A stretch of 64,000 nt of DNA, taken from NCBI RefSeq assembly GCF_030297175.1, contig NZ_AP028070.1:186001-250000 (forward strand), given 5' to 3'. This document shows positions 15,886-24,273 of the stretch, in pieces (within the stretch, counting starts at the first letter, position 1; each line of letters begins with the position of its first letter). The notes under the pieces were generated by a model. It was not told where the DNA came from and searched no databases. It worked only from the letters and a program-made list of their open reading frames with translations. The position numbers and the translations under genes are program-made. The DNA is from Marinobacter sp. LA51. Its GTDB lineage: Bacteria > Pseudomonadota > Gammaproteobacteria > Pseudomonadales > Oleiphilaceae.

Positions 15886-16292
15886 GAGGCCGGTTCCGTC
15901 AACAGCAGAATTTCCGTGTAACCGGCGTTCTCGAGGACCCTGAACAGGCTCTCCAGTTTGGTCATGGCCAGGCCTTCGGCCGCGGCGACGGTCAACGGCT
16001 GTTGTGGATCTGCCGGCGGCAGCGACGCAAGGAGGCGTTCCGTGTTCAGGACTTGACCGGCGATTTGCCAGTCGCCATTGCTGGTCACCGATAGATCGGC
16101 CCGGGGCTCCTGCTGCTGCGCTCCGGTCTCGGCCGTGGGCAGCTCGGGCAGCGGTTCATCGGCAATCTGGCCGGCCACGATAAAAAACATCAGCAGCAGG
16201 AACACCAGATTGATCAGGGGCAATAGCGCATCTTCCACGCGCTCCATCAAGGTCTTGCCTGAGCTGAACGGTGGTGGAACCAGGTCGGTCAT
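15882..16292 (-). CDS. exbD: ExbD-family biopolymer transport protein (second copy)
   Basis: This 136-residue ExbD/TolR-type protein has one membrane helix near residues 24-44 ([20 protein letters not shown]) and a periplasmic C-terminal domain. The catalytic-type aspartate normally found in the helix (LIDVVFILL) is replaced: here the helix reads [13 protein letters not shown], with Asn at that place. The gene overlaps its neighbours by 4 bases on both sides. Together with the other ExbD it suggests a heterodimer in which only one subunit carries the proton-path aspartate. That reading is an inference from the alignment of the two helices by eye. Confidence 0.85.
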   Translation of the reverse strand: MTDLVPPPFSSGKTLMERVEDALLPLINLVFLLLMFFIVAGQIADEPLPELPTAETGAQQQEPRADLSVTSNGDWQIAGQVLNTERLLASLPPADPQQPLTVAAAEGLAMTKLESLFRVLENAGYTEILLLTEPAS

Positions 16293-16702
16293 GGGGTCTG
16301 TTCAGGTTGTCGTTGCCAATGGGTTTCGATACCGGCGGCGTCCAGGCGGGTCAGGGCCTGGGTGAACTGCCCCAGTGTGGTTTGCGGGCGGGTGCCCAGA
16401 GAGACTTCGCTGACCTTTGCTGCGGCAAGGGTCTGGATCAGCTCGTTCAGTGCAAACCACTGCCCCTTTTCCTGCCCCCTTTTGAGCCAAAGTACCTGGC
16501 CGTCGTTGCCAACGGTCAGTTCCGGTATCGGCTCACCGGCCTCGGTGCGCTGGTCCGGAGTGGCATTGGCCAGTTCCAGTGCACCCACGGGCAATAAACG
16601 GCTGGTGAGCATGAAAAACACCAGAAGGATGAACACCACATCAATCAGCGGTGTCATGCGAATGGGAATAGGTCGGCTGGGCCGGGGTTCAACCAGTTGC
16701 AT
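16289..16702 (-). CDS. exbD: ExbD-family biopolymer transport protein (first copy)
   Basis: This 137-residue ExbD-type protein starts MQLVEPRPSRPIPIRMTPLI. The helix MTPLIDVVFILLVFFMLTS contains the conserved proton-path aspartate. A periplasmic ExbD domain follows. I chose the ATG at 16702, which overlaps the end of exbB by 14 bases. The frame is open further upstream, but that part lies antisense-free inside exbB and has no ExbD similarity. It is co-transcribed with exbB upstream and the second exbD and tonB downstream, forming a compact energy-transduction operon. Confidence 0.88.
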   Translation of the reverse strand: MQLVEPRPSRPIPIRMTPLIDVVFILLVFFMLTSRLLPVGALELANATPDQRTEAGEPIPELTVGNDGQVLWLKRGQEKGQWFALNELIQTLAAAKVSEVSLGTRPQTTLGQFTQALTRLDAAGIETHWQRQPEQTP

Positions 16703-17483
16703 GGGCCAGGCGCTGTCGACTGCGTGCTGCAAAATCCTGTGGCGCGCGGCTGTCTCCTGTGCCGGCTTCTTGCCCCAGCTCGTTCTTCGGTCCCGCTGTC
16801 GCGAGCTCAAGGCCGTCAGCGCCATTCAGGACCGTCACCAGGGTACTGTTGATGGTGGCGTGCAGTCGGCGCAGCCGGAATTCGATCCAGGCGGCCAGGG
16901 CCGCAAAGGGAATGGCAATCACCAGGCCAGCGGCGGTGGTGGTCAAAGCCTCGTAGATGCCACCACTGAGTTGCGTCGCGTTGGCACGGCCCTCGGATGC
17001 CGCCATGGCGCCAAAGGCGTCGATCATGCCCATCACCGTACCCAGCAACCCCAGCAGCGGCGCAAGCGCGGCAATGACTTCAATAATCTTCAGGGGGGCT
17101 TCAAATGGCTGCAGTGCTTGCTGGGCGTCCCGGGCCGCCGTCGTCCTGATACGGGCCTGGTCGCGCTGCTCCTGGCAGGCCTTGGCGGTATCGAGTACCA
17201 GTTGCAGCAACGGGTTAAGGCGGCCGACGGCTCCGGCCTGCTGCCGGCTCGTCTCGGGCTGGGCATCAGCGGGTGTTTGTTGCCAAACTTTCATGAAGCC
17301 TTTCAGATGGCGGGTCAGGCGTGGTGCGTAGAAAGCACCGATCAGCATCAGATAGAGAAAGGTTACGAACCCGATTACTGCGAGGGCGGCAAGCACCATC
17401 ATCACTGGCCCACCCATCTCAAACAGCTGGGCTAGCGGGCCGTTGAAGGGCTCGGCCGATGAATACAGGGAAGAATCTGGCAT
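16689..17483 (-). CDS. exbB: MotA/TolQ/ExbB proton channel protein
   Basis: This 264-residue inner-membrane protein belongs to the ExbB/TolQ family. A first helix lies at about residues 25-48 (GGPVMMVLAALAVIGFVTFL). The characteristic second and third helices are at about 137-160 (IAALAPLLGLLGTVMGMIDAF) and 178-200 (TTTAAGLVIAIPFAALAAWI). The cytoplasmic loop between helices 1 and 2 is long, and the C-terminal 50 residues are soluble. It is the first gene of exbB-exbD-exbD-tonB. The start ATG at 17483 follows GAGG. A Fur box lies about 35 bases upstream, so iron-responsive control is likely. It powers TonB-dependent uptake. Confidence 0.9.
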   Translation of the reverse strand: MPDSSLYSSAEPFNGPLAQLFEMGGPVMMVLAALAVIGFVTFLYLMLIGAFYAPRLTRHLKGFMKVWQQTPADAQPETSRQQAGAVGRLNPLLQLVLDTAKACQEQRDQARIRTTAARDAQQALQPFEAPLKIIEVIAALAPLLGLLGTVMGMIDAFGAMAASEGRANATQLSGGIYEALTTTAAGLVIAIPFAALAAWIEFRLRRLHATINSTLVTVLNGADGLELATAGPKNELGQEAGTGDSRAPQDFAARSRQRLAHATG

Positions 17484-17516
17484 GGGGAGCCTCGCAAAAA
17501 TAAATTCAGGTGCAAA

Positions 17517-17531
17517 TGATAACGCTTATCA
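17517..17531 (-). promoter_or_regulatory. Fur box upstream of exbB
   Basis: TGATAA-CGC-TTATCA matches the 7-1-7 Fur box with perfect outer arms; only the two bases beside the centre differ from consensus. It lies about 35 bases before the exbB start, fitting iron repression of the TonB operon. Confidence 0.68.
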
Positions 17532-17698
17532 ATTCGTTTGCAAGGTGTAATCGGACAATCGCCCCAGCTCTGCTAAAATGGCCGGCGTCAGTCTTTAATT
17601 CATCAAGCCCAACCACAACGTGGTCAGCTGCGGAGACGATCTGATTAGCCCAACCCTAACCCCGACCCAAATCCCCAAACTCTCAACGCCGGAACATA

Positions 17699-20041
17699 AT
17701 GATGATTAGACGCTGGCTCGGGAGTCTGGTGAACCGTGCGGTGGTGCTGGTGATTTGCTTCACCCTGTTGTCAGCGCTGGTCGTTACTGTGGTAGGTGCC
17801 TTGCTTAGCCAGAGTGAGCTTGAGCAGCAGGCGAAAAATCAGGTGTCCACCATTGCCCAATTGCTGGCGAGTGAGATGGACGACAGTCTGGCGCGCCGGT
17901 TGGACACTCTCAGCCATGTAGCCAAAAGCTTCACCATGGGCGAGGCCGTGCTGACCGCTCGAGCCAGTGTGCTCGTCCGTCAGCAAACCGCCCTCCAACA
18001 TCTGTTCGATGGTTTGTACCTGATTGATGTTAATGGGAATATTCTGGCAGAAAACCCCGAATCCGACGGTTTGACCGGCTTCAATGTCAGTCACCGTGAC
18101 TATTTTCAGAATGCGTCCCAGCGCTTGACGCCAGTCATAAGCGAACCCTATGTCTCTATCCATCAGGACCAGCCGGCAGTGATGATTGCTGCGCCGATTT
18201 TCGATCACCGTCAGAGATTTATCGGGATGATTGGTGGTGCCCTGCTGCTGAGCGGCGAAAATTTCATGGAGGAAGTTTCCGGCCTTCGTATTGGCGAAAC
18301 CGGCTACCTGGGCGTGGCCACCCGCAGCGGTATCACCCTTGCTCATGGACGGACTGGCCAGGTGATGGTGCCTGTGCGTGTCGAGAATCCGGTGCTCAAG
18401 GACGCCATGGAAGGGTTTGAAGGTACCCGGCAAACCCGCAATGGCGACGGCGTCCGTACCATCATGTCGGTACAGCAGATGGATCAAGTGCCCTGGTTTG
18501 TCGCGGCGGTATGGCCGGCTCGGGAAGCTTTTGCACCGATTACCCGGATGACTGATGCCTTCCTGTGGACGCTGCTCGGTGTTTTCGGCGTTGTGACACC
18601 GTTTGCACTCTGGCGTTTCCGACGGCTGATGGCGCCGCTTCAGGTTCTGGGCCAGCAAATCAATGAACGACACCTTGGGGTTCGTTCTGCGCCGGTGGAT
18701 GTCCGCGGTGGTCGGGAAATCCAGCAGGTGGCTGAGATTTTCAATACCGTCATGGACGAGCGCGAAGATGTACTGACGTCGCTGGCGGAGCGGGAGGCCT
18801 TTTTCCGTTCCCTGACCCAAAGCGCACCGATCGGCATTATCCAGACCGATGTCCTTGGTCGCATCGATTTCGTGAACCCGGCCTTTGAGAGCCTCATCGG
18901 GCGCCCTGCATCCGAACTCCAGCACACCTATCTGATCCACGGTGTCTATGAAGCCGACCGGGACGCGGTACTGAGCGGCTGGCAACAGTCATTGAAGAGT
19001 AAGGAAGTGTTCCGGGGCCGATTCCGTATTCCAAGTCGCGGCGAGCGGGACCTGATCTGGGGTGATGTGATGAGCTCGGTGATCGAAACACCGGACAAGA
19101 CCCTGGGCAGCATTACCGTTATTCGGGACGTGTCCCGGGAGTTGGAGGTGGAAGAGGCTCTGCGCGAGGAGCAACAGCGCGCCGAAAATATTCTCAGTGT
19201 GCTCCAGGAAGGTGTGTTGATGGTGGATGTTGAAGGCCGGATCCGGTTCGCCAACCAGACTGCCTGCCAGTTCCTCGGCGCCGAAGGCGACTGTGCCCAG
19301 CAGAATTTCTTTGATCTGGTGGAGATACTGAGTGACGACAAGGTTCTGACCCACAATGATTTTCTGACTGGTGGCGATATCGACAGCCTGTACGCCACCC
19401 TGAAGAATCGCAACGACGGTCGTTACGATATCGATCTGACCGTGCTTCATGTTCGTCAGGGCCGGTATAACGAACGTATGGTGTTCGTGATCCGGGATGA
19501 CAGCGAACGCCGTCGCCAGGAAGAGCGCCTGTCCTGGGAAGCCACCCACGACAGTCTGACCCACCTGCTTAATCGCAGGGCTTTCAGTGCCGCCCTACTC
19601 AAATGCCAGGCAGAAGTGACCGAGCCATCGGCACGCTCGGTGCTGATGCTGATCGATCTGGATCATTTCAAGCCGGTAAACGACGAAGGCGGTCACCTGC
19701 TCGGTGACGACCTGCTCAAGCGTCTGGCCGACCTGTTCAAGGACACGGTTCGACAGTCGGACACCGTGGCTCGGCTGGGTGGTGATGAGTTCGGCATTAT
19801 TCTGCCCATGTGTGGGTTGGAGCGGGCGGAGGCCCTGGCCGAACGCATTCGGGCGCGGGTTGAGGGCTTGCGGATCGAACAGGACGGTCGAAGCTTTGGT
19901 GTCACCGCCAGTATCGGGTTGACCGAACTCGCTCCCGGTGACAGTGGGCCGCGGGACGTCATGGCCCGGGCCGATGAGGGCTCCTACACCGCCAAGTCCC
20001 GCGGTCGCAACGCCGTGGTGCTGATGCCAGCTCCGTCTTGA
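17699..20041 (+). CDS. Membrane diguanylate cyclase (dCACHE-HAMP-PAS-PAS-GGDEF)
   Basis: This 780-residue inner-membrane enzyme should make cyclic di-GMP. Helix 1 is about residues 10-34. A periplasmic double-CACHE sensor follows (about 40-280), then helix 2 (about 285-305), HAMP (about 305-355), two PAS domains (about 365-485, beginning LAEREAFFRSLTQSAPIGII, and about 490-610) and a GGDEF domain (about 615-775). The active-site motif is intact (RLGGDEFGIIL, near 691-701). An RQSD inhibitory site lies five residues before it, so product inhibition is expected. There is no EAL domain. Two ATGs are adjacent at 17699 and 17702; either may serve. The gene is divergent from the exbB operon and convergent with the TauE gene 4 bases away. 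The ligand is unknown. Confidence 0.92.
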   Translation: MMIRRWLGSLVNRAVVLVICFTLLSALVVTVVGALLSQSELEQQAKNQVSTIAQLLASEMDDSLARRLDTLSHVAKSFTMGEAVLTARASVLVRQQTALQHLFDGLYLIDVNGNILAENPESDGLTGFNVSHRDYFQNASQRLTPVISEPYVSIHQDQPAVMIAAPIFDHRQRFIGMIGGALLLSGENFMEEVSGLRIGETGYLGVATRSGITLAHGRTGQVMVPVRVENPVLKDAMEGFEGTRQTRNGDGVRTIMSVQQMDQVPWFVAAVWPAREAFAPITRMTDAFLWTLLGVFGVVTPFALWRFRRLMAPLQVLGQQINERHLGVRSAPVDVRGGREIQQVAEIFNTVMDEREDVLTSLAEREAFFRSLTQSAPIGIIQTDVLGRIDFVNPAFESLIGRPASELQHTYLIHGVYEADRDAVLSGWQQSLKSKEVFRGRFRIPSRGERDLIWGDVMSSVIETPDKTLGSITVIRDVSRELEVEEALREEQQRAENILSVLQEGVLMVDVEGRIRFANQTACQFLGAEGDCAQQNFFDLVEILSDDKVLTHNDFLTGGDIDSLYATLKNRNDGRYDIDLTVLHVRQGRYNERMVFVIRDDSERRRQEERLSWEATHDSLTHLLNRRAFSAALLKCQAEVTEPSARSVLMLIDLDHFKPVNDEGGHLLGDDLLKRLADLFKDTVRQSDTVARLGGDEFGIILPMCGLERAEALAERIRARVEGLRIEQDGRSFGVTASIGLTELAPGDSGPRDVMARADEGSYTAKSRGRNAVVLMPAPS

Positions 20042-20044
20042 AGC

Positions 20045-20809
20045 TTACCACCAGCCTGAGGACTGGCCAGCCTGCCACAATAGCCGGGCGGCCAGGGCAG
20101 TTAAAATCAGATTGAAAGCCTGGTGAAACCACTGGTTACTGAGTGACTTGAGCACGTGCAGGCCCAGCCAGGTTCCGGCAAAGCCACTGGCAATCATCGC
20201 CAGGATGAAGGGCAGCCAATCCGGGAACACAAATCCCGCTACCGTGAAAACCAGCGCCTTGGGCGCGTGCTGCAAGGTCATGGCGGTGGCGAAGGTGGCC
20301 ACGGTGGTGAACCGGTCGCGGTGAATCTGTTTGATAAAGGCCGCAACCAGTGGCCCGGTGGCGCCGACAAACAGGCTGATGAAGCTGGTCAGGCCCGAGG
20401 CCAGAAATATTCCCGTGTTACCAAACGAGGCTTTCGGCAGAGCCGGTCCCCAGCACAAAAACAGCACAAACAGGGCGATGGTCAGTTGCCAGGCAGAGGC
20501 CGGCAGATCGACCAGTAGCCAGGCCCCCAGGGCCGCACCCACCAGTACACCCGGCGCGAAGGCGCCAATCACCTTCCAATCGACTTGTTTCCGAGTCAGC
20601 AGTGCGCGGCCGCCATTGGAGCCGAGCTGGATCATGCCATGCACCGGGATGATTGCCGCGGGCGGCATCCAGTTGGCCATCAGTACCAGCAACAGTACCC
20701 CGCCGCCGGCGCCCAGGCTGGCGGTGATCATTGAGGTCAGGACCGAACAGGCCAACAGGAAAGCCGCAACCGGAAGGCTCAGGCTGTCGGGCAGGAGAGT
20801 TATTTCCAT
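20045..20809 (-). CDS. TauE/SafE-family membrane transporter
   Basis: This protein of 254 residues has about eight hydrophobic helices and the TauE/SafE (DUF81) pattern, with the glycine-rich SLGAGGGVLLLVLMANWMPP near residue 30 and VGATGPLVAAF near residue 145. Members export sulfite, sulfoacetate or other small anions, or act in sulfur-compound uptake. The substrate cannot be read from the sequence. I chose the ATG at 20809 (MEITLLPDSL), which overlaps the end of the upstream transglycosylase gene by 10 bases, so the two are probably translated together. No sulfur-metabolism genes are adjacent. Confidence 0.85.
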   Translation of the reverse strand: MEITLLPDSLSLPVAAFLLACSVLTSMITASLGAGGGVLLLVLMANWMPPAAIIPVHGMIQLGSNGGRALLTRKQVDWKVIGAFAPGVLVGAALGAWLLVDLPASAWQLTIALFVLFLCWGPALPKASFGNTGIFLASGLTSFISLFVGATGPLVAAFIKQIHRDRFTTVATFATAMTLQHAPKALVFTVAGFVFPDWLPFILAMIASGFAGTWLGLHVLKSLSNQWFHQAFNLILTALAARLLWQAGQSSGWW

Positions 20810-21912
20810 GCACAGAAGTCCGTGTTGCTCAGTCGGGGGGACCGGCACAGCGCTTCCGTGGCCAGCTGTACGTCGGCCACATAATACAGGGAGGCCAGCC
20901 CGAGGCGATCACGGCCCAGGTTATGGAACACCATGCCGAAGGCAATGTCGCCGGCGGTGAATCGGTCATGATGTTGGGCGAAGTAGGCTGCGGGCTTGGA
21001 CAGGGCGTCGTCGTTCAGCAGGGCCTCAACCCGGCCAGCACCACCATGGTAGGCCTGGATCAGCAGCAAGGTGAACAGGCGCTGTTGCTTGGTTTCGGGC
21101 AGGTGGCCAAAGCGCTCGGCAAATGCGGGCTCGAGATTGCGGGCATTCTGATTCATCAGGCGCAGGGCGCAGTCGATCTGCGCCAGACGGTGCCAGTAAT
21201 TGCGTGGTTTGATCTGGCAATCTGACAGCGCTGAGGGAGACAGTTGCAGGATACCCCGGGCATTAGCGCCGGAATGGGCGCGGGCCTGGCCACCGCTTTC
21301 GATCAGGAGCTGGCCTGCCAGGTACAGGGGCAGCTCCCGCGGCAGGTCCAGACGATTCTGGTCCTGACGGGTTTGGACGATATAACGAAGAGCGTTGTGC
21401 AGGGATTCCGGCTGGCCGCTGGAGGCGAAGTTCAGATCGTCCCAGGCACCCCAGATACGCTCCGAAGGCAGGGTGCCAAGGTAGCGGGCCACCGCCTCGT
21501 CCAGGTTCACATGTGGCTGGTCGCAGGCCAGGGCGAAGGGGTAGCCGGTCTGGCCTGTTTTGCCAGGCAGCCAGGTATCGGTGCGGTTATCATCGAACAG
21601 CGCTTGTCGGGTATTGTTGAGCCGGGCCTGGGTTTCGTCCCGATCAGCGCCATCGCTGATCCAGGCCAGAAACTGGCCCCGCATATCAAACAGAATGTGG
21701 CGATCGGCATCGGCGCAGTAACCGGATTCCCTCAGCACCCAGCCGCGAATGGTCAACACATTGCTGTAGACCCCCTGGCTGACCCAGTAAGGCGAGCTCC
21801 GAACCACCTGGGTCCAGTCGTCACTGGTGGCGGTTTTCTCCGGGTTGGCGCTGGCGGTGCCAAGCGTCGCCCAGGCCAGGGTGAAAAACACACAGAGCTG
21901 TCGTAAGCTCAT
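20800..21912 (-). CDS. Periplasmic lytic transglycosylase (SLT domain)
   Basis: This 370-residue protein has a signal peptide (about residues 1-22, LCVFFTLAWATLGTASA). Its N-terminal half, which I do not recognise, includes GYCADADRHILFDMRGQFL. The C-terminal half is a lysozyme-like SLT domain. The catalytic glutamate lies in LLIESGGQARAHSGANARG (about residue 226), followed by ILQLSP and the later AYHGGAGRV. The enzyme would cut peptidoglycan between MurNAc and GlcNAc. The ATG at 21912 has GGAG 6 bases upstream; in-frame ATGs further upstream lack this. It is divergent from the amidase gene, with only 67 bases between the starts, and overlaps the TauE gene. Confidence 0.85.
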   Translation of the reverse strand: MSLRQLCVFFTLAWATLGTASANPEKTATSDDWTQVVRSSPYWVSQGVYSNVLTIRGWVLRESGYCADADRHILFDMRGQFLAWISDGADRDETQARLNNTRQALFDDNRTDTWLPGKTGQTGYPFALACDQPHVNLDEAVARYLGTLPSERIWGAWDDLNFASSGQPESLHNALRYIVQTRQDQNRLDLPRELPLYLAGQLLIESGGQARAHSGANARGILQLSPSALSDCQIKPRNYWHRLAQIDCALRLMNQNARNLEPAFAERFGHLPETKQQRLFTLLLIQAYHGGAGRVEALLNDDALSKPAAYFAQHHDRFTAGDIAFGMVFHNLGRDRLGLASLYYVADVQLATEALCRSPRLSNTDFCAWK

Positions 21913-21979
21913 GACTCTCCAATCCATATACGATAAATCCGTGACCGTCCCGAGACCACAATAACAAACGGAACCGCTC

Positions 21980-23473
21980 ATGAAGCAATCAGAATATCTG
22001 AGGTATGACGCTACCGCACTGGCGGATTTGATTCAGCGCGGCGAAGTAACGCCCCGGGAAGTGTGTGAGGCGGCTATAGACCGGGCAACCCGGGTCAACG
22101 GCTCGCTGAACGCCATCTGCCACCCCCAGTTCACAGAAGCCCTGGAACAGGAGTTTCCGGCCTCGGCGGCGTTCTCGGGAGTGCCGCTGTTGCTCAAGGA
22201 CCTGGCTCAGGAGCAGGCGGGTCATCCCTGCACCTATGGCAGCCGGAGCCTGACCCGGAATATTGCGTCTCAGGATTCCGAGTTTGTCCGGCGTGCCCGG
22301 GAGGCTGGCCTGGTGTTCCTGGGCCGCACCGCGACTCCGGAATTCGGGCTCAAAGCGGTGACCGAGTCTGAGCTGTGGGGGCCATCGCGTAACCCGTGGC
22401 AAACCGAATGCACCCCCGGTGGTTCCAGTGGTGGTTCCGGTGCGGCGGTGGCTGCGGGGGTGGTGCCCATGGCCGGTGCCAACGATGGCGGCGGCTCCAT
22501 TCGCATTCCGGCGGCCTACAACGGCCTGTTCGGTCTCAAACCCTCCCGGGGCCGCATTTCCAGTGGCCCGTTGGTGGGTGAGGCCTGGACGGGCGCCTCT
22601 TCTGACCATGTGGTCAGCCGCACGGTTCGCGATAGCGCGGCCATGCTGGATGTCCTCGGTGGCTCGGCCCCCGGCGATCCTTTTCAAATCCCGGCGCCAG
22701 AGGGCCGGTATCGGGATCTGATCCAGCAGTCTCCGGGCACCCTGAAGATCGGTGTGTTCACGGCATCGCCCTACGGGACCGACGTGGCTCCGGACTGCGT
22801 TGCCGCCGTGGAAGCCACGGCGCGGGTGCTGGAAAACCTGGGTCACGAGGTGGAATACGCCCGCCCGGATTACGACGGCATCGCGCTGGCTCGCTGCTAC
22901 CTCGGGCTCTACTTTGGCGAGGTGTCCGCGATGATGGCCCGGGCTCGCGAGGAGTTTGGTGCCGGGGATGACAGCTTTGAGCTGGATACCCGGCTGATCG
23001 GGATGCTGGGCAACACCATGCCGTTGCCTGATTACGTTCGGCGCCGTCAGCGCTGGAATGACTTTTCCCGTGCCCTGGGTGCTTTCTTTGGCCGTTATGA
23101 TCTCTATCTGTGTCCGACCACCGGCCAGCTTCCGGCCCGGATCGGCGAGCTGGATACACCGGCGCACCTGAAACTGGTGGCCAAAGTGATGTTGGCGCTG
23201 AAAGCGGGGAAGCTGGTGCACCGCACCGGCCAGGTGGATCAGATGGCGATGGAGAGCCTGGCTCGCACGCCGTTTACCCAGCTGGCTAACCTGACAGGCA
23301 CCCCGGCGATGTCGGTTCCCATGCACTGGACCCAGTCCGGTTTACCGGTTGGGGTCCAGTTTGGTGGCCGCCACGGTGATGAAGCCCGGCTGCTGCAACT
23401 AGCCGCCCAGCTGGAAGAAGCAAACCCCTGGTTTGGCCAATACGAGCGCCTGGATAACGAATTTGACGGCTAG
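21980..23473 (+). CDS. Amidase-signature family amidohydrolase
   Basis: This 497-residue cytoplasmic enzyme has the Ser-cisSer-Lys triad. The lysine is at about residue 73 (PLLLKDLAQ), the cis-serine in TPGGSSGGSGAAVAAG (about 150), and the nucleophile in DGGGSIRIPAAYNG (about 173). The length is normal for the family. It hydrolyses an amide bond, but this family spans GatA, 6-aminohexanoate hydrolase and many unassigned amidases. There are no gatB/gatC neighbours, so it is not the tRNA amidotransferase. It stands alone between a divergent transglycosylase and an unknown gene. The start ATG at 21980 follows AACGGAACCGCTC, a modest ribosome site. Confidence 0.88.
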   Translation: MKQSEYLRYDATALADLIQRGEVTPREVCEAAIDRATRVNGSLNAICHPQFTEALEQEFPASAAFSGVPLLLKDLAQEQAGHPCTYGSRSLTRNIASQDSEFVRRAREAGLVFLGRTATPEFGLKAVTESELWGPSRNPWQTECTPGGSSGGSGAAVAAGVVPMAGANDGGGSIRIPAAYNGLFGLKPSRGRISSGPLVGEAWTGASSDHVVSRTVRDSAAMLDVLGGSAPGDPFQIPAPEGRYRDLIQQSPGTLKIGVFTASPYGTDVAPDCVAAVEATARVLENLGHEVEYARPDYDGIALARCYLGLYFGEVSAMMARAREEFGAGDDSFELDTRLIGMLGNTMPLPDYVRRRQRWNDFSRALGAFFGRYDLYLCPTTGQLPARIGELDTPAHLKLVAKVMLALKAGKLVHRTGQVDQMAMESLARTPFTQLANLTGTPAMSVPMHWTQSGLPVGVQFGGRHGDEARLLQLAAQLEEANPWFGQYERLDNEFDG

Positions 23474-23539
23474 GGGTTGTGATCCGGTTGCGGAAACTCC
23501 ACGTTTATCTTTGTGTGCGGAACAGGCTATGCTGTCAAT

Positions 23540-23561
23540 CAGGAAGGTTCCTTCCTTCCTG
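23540..23561 (+). other. Hairpin upstream of the unknown gene at 23597
   Basis: CAGGAAGG-TTCCTT-CCTTCCTG is a perfect eight-base stem with a six-base loop, 35 bases before a start codon and 66 bases after the amidase stop. It lacks a T-tract, so it may be an untranslated-leader structure or a weak amidase terminator. The loop begins with T, so it does not fit the ANTAR rule. Confidence 0.45.
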
Positions 23562-23596
23562 AACGACCCTGATGGCATCGAGGAGGCGAGCGTATT

Positions 23597-24208
23597 ATGA
23601 ACCAACCGATGGCAATCGATGATCTGGTGTCAGTAGCACAGGCCGAGGCAATGGGGGAGCTAGACGCCCCGATGATGGCAATCGTCCTGTCCAGTGAACA
23701 AAGCTACGACTTGCCCATTAACTCCCTTGAAACCGATGCCGACAAGGCCCGCTGGGGACTGATCCTCCGCGCCGCCCGCGAGCATGTGGAAGCGGATGCA
23801 GTGGCCGTGCTGTACCCAGCCTGGACCACCATTCGTCACAAAAACCCGGAAATGGCGCCGGACAGTGATTCGGAGCATGCCGACGCTGATGCAGACGCCT
23901 CCGATAACAGCCCGATCGATACCCTGTTCGTCCAGCTGCACACCCGAGATCATGTGTACTGGCGGGGGTTCGAGCAGATTCGGGATCCCAAGCATCAGCG
24001 CATTGTCGGCTTCCGCCGAATCAAGGCGCTGTCCACCGACTATAAACGGCACGAAGCCCCGTCGGTTGCGGCCTGGCTCAGCACCTTGTTCGAGCCACTG
24101 CCCGACGAAGGCCAGGAAACGGACGTTGATCGGGAACTGGCTGATCTTCTTGAAGAACCGGAAGTCAGCGCAGCCCTCTACCCCAGAGAGCTGAGAGCGC
24201 TGCACTAA
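23597..24208 (+). CDS. Unknown acidic protein
   Basis: This is a 203-residue soluble protein I do not recognise. It has no signal peptide or membrane helix. It is strongly acidic, with a central low-complexity stretch of Asp, Ala and Ser (about residues 91-106, SDSEHADADADASDNS) separating two ordered parts, an N-terminal half and a C-terminal half containing HTRDHVYWRGFEQI and a final acidic helix. The ATG at 23597 follows GAGGCGAGCG. Third-position GC and lack of a better frame support it as a real gene. It is monocistronic between the amidase and the convergent hupE-like gene. Acidic proteins are common in halophiles; that is context only. Confidence 0.7.
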   Translation: MNQPMAIDDLVSVAQAEAMGELDAPMMAIVLSSEQSYDLPINSLETDADKARWGLILRAAREHVEADAVAVLYPAWTTIRHKNPEMAPDSDSEHADADADASDNSPIDTLFVQLHTRDHVYWRGFEQIRDPKHQRIVGFRRIKALSTDYKRHEAPSVAAWLSTLFEPLPDEGQETDVDRELADLLEEPEVSAALYPRELRALH

Positions 24209-24237
24209 GCAACGCCAGTTAAGTCCTTTCTTAACCT

Positions 24238-24273
24238 GTACCGGCCTCTAGCTGCCCGCTAGATGGCCGGTAC
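24238..24273. terminator. Hairpin between convergent genes
   Basis: GTACCGGCC-TCTAG pairs with CTAGA-GGCCGGTAC over 14 bases with one bulge. It spans the end of the hupE-like frame (stop at 24259) and follows the unknown gene by 30 bases. No T-tract is present on either side, so it may act as a weak bidirectional terminator. Confidence 0.45.

Noticed and set aside
23540..23561. Fifth ANTAR hexaloop target
   Set aside because: It has a perfect stem and a six-base loop, but the loop starts with T and has C at position 4; there is no overlapping terminator and no sigma-54 promoter.
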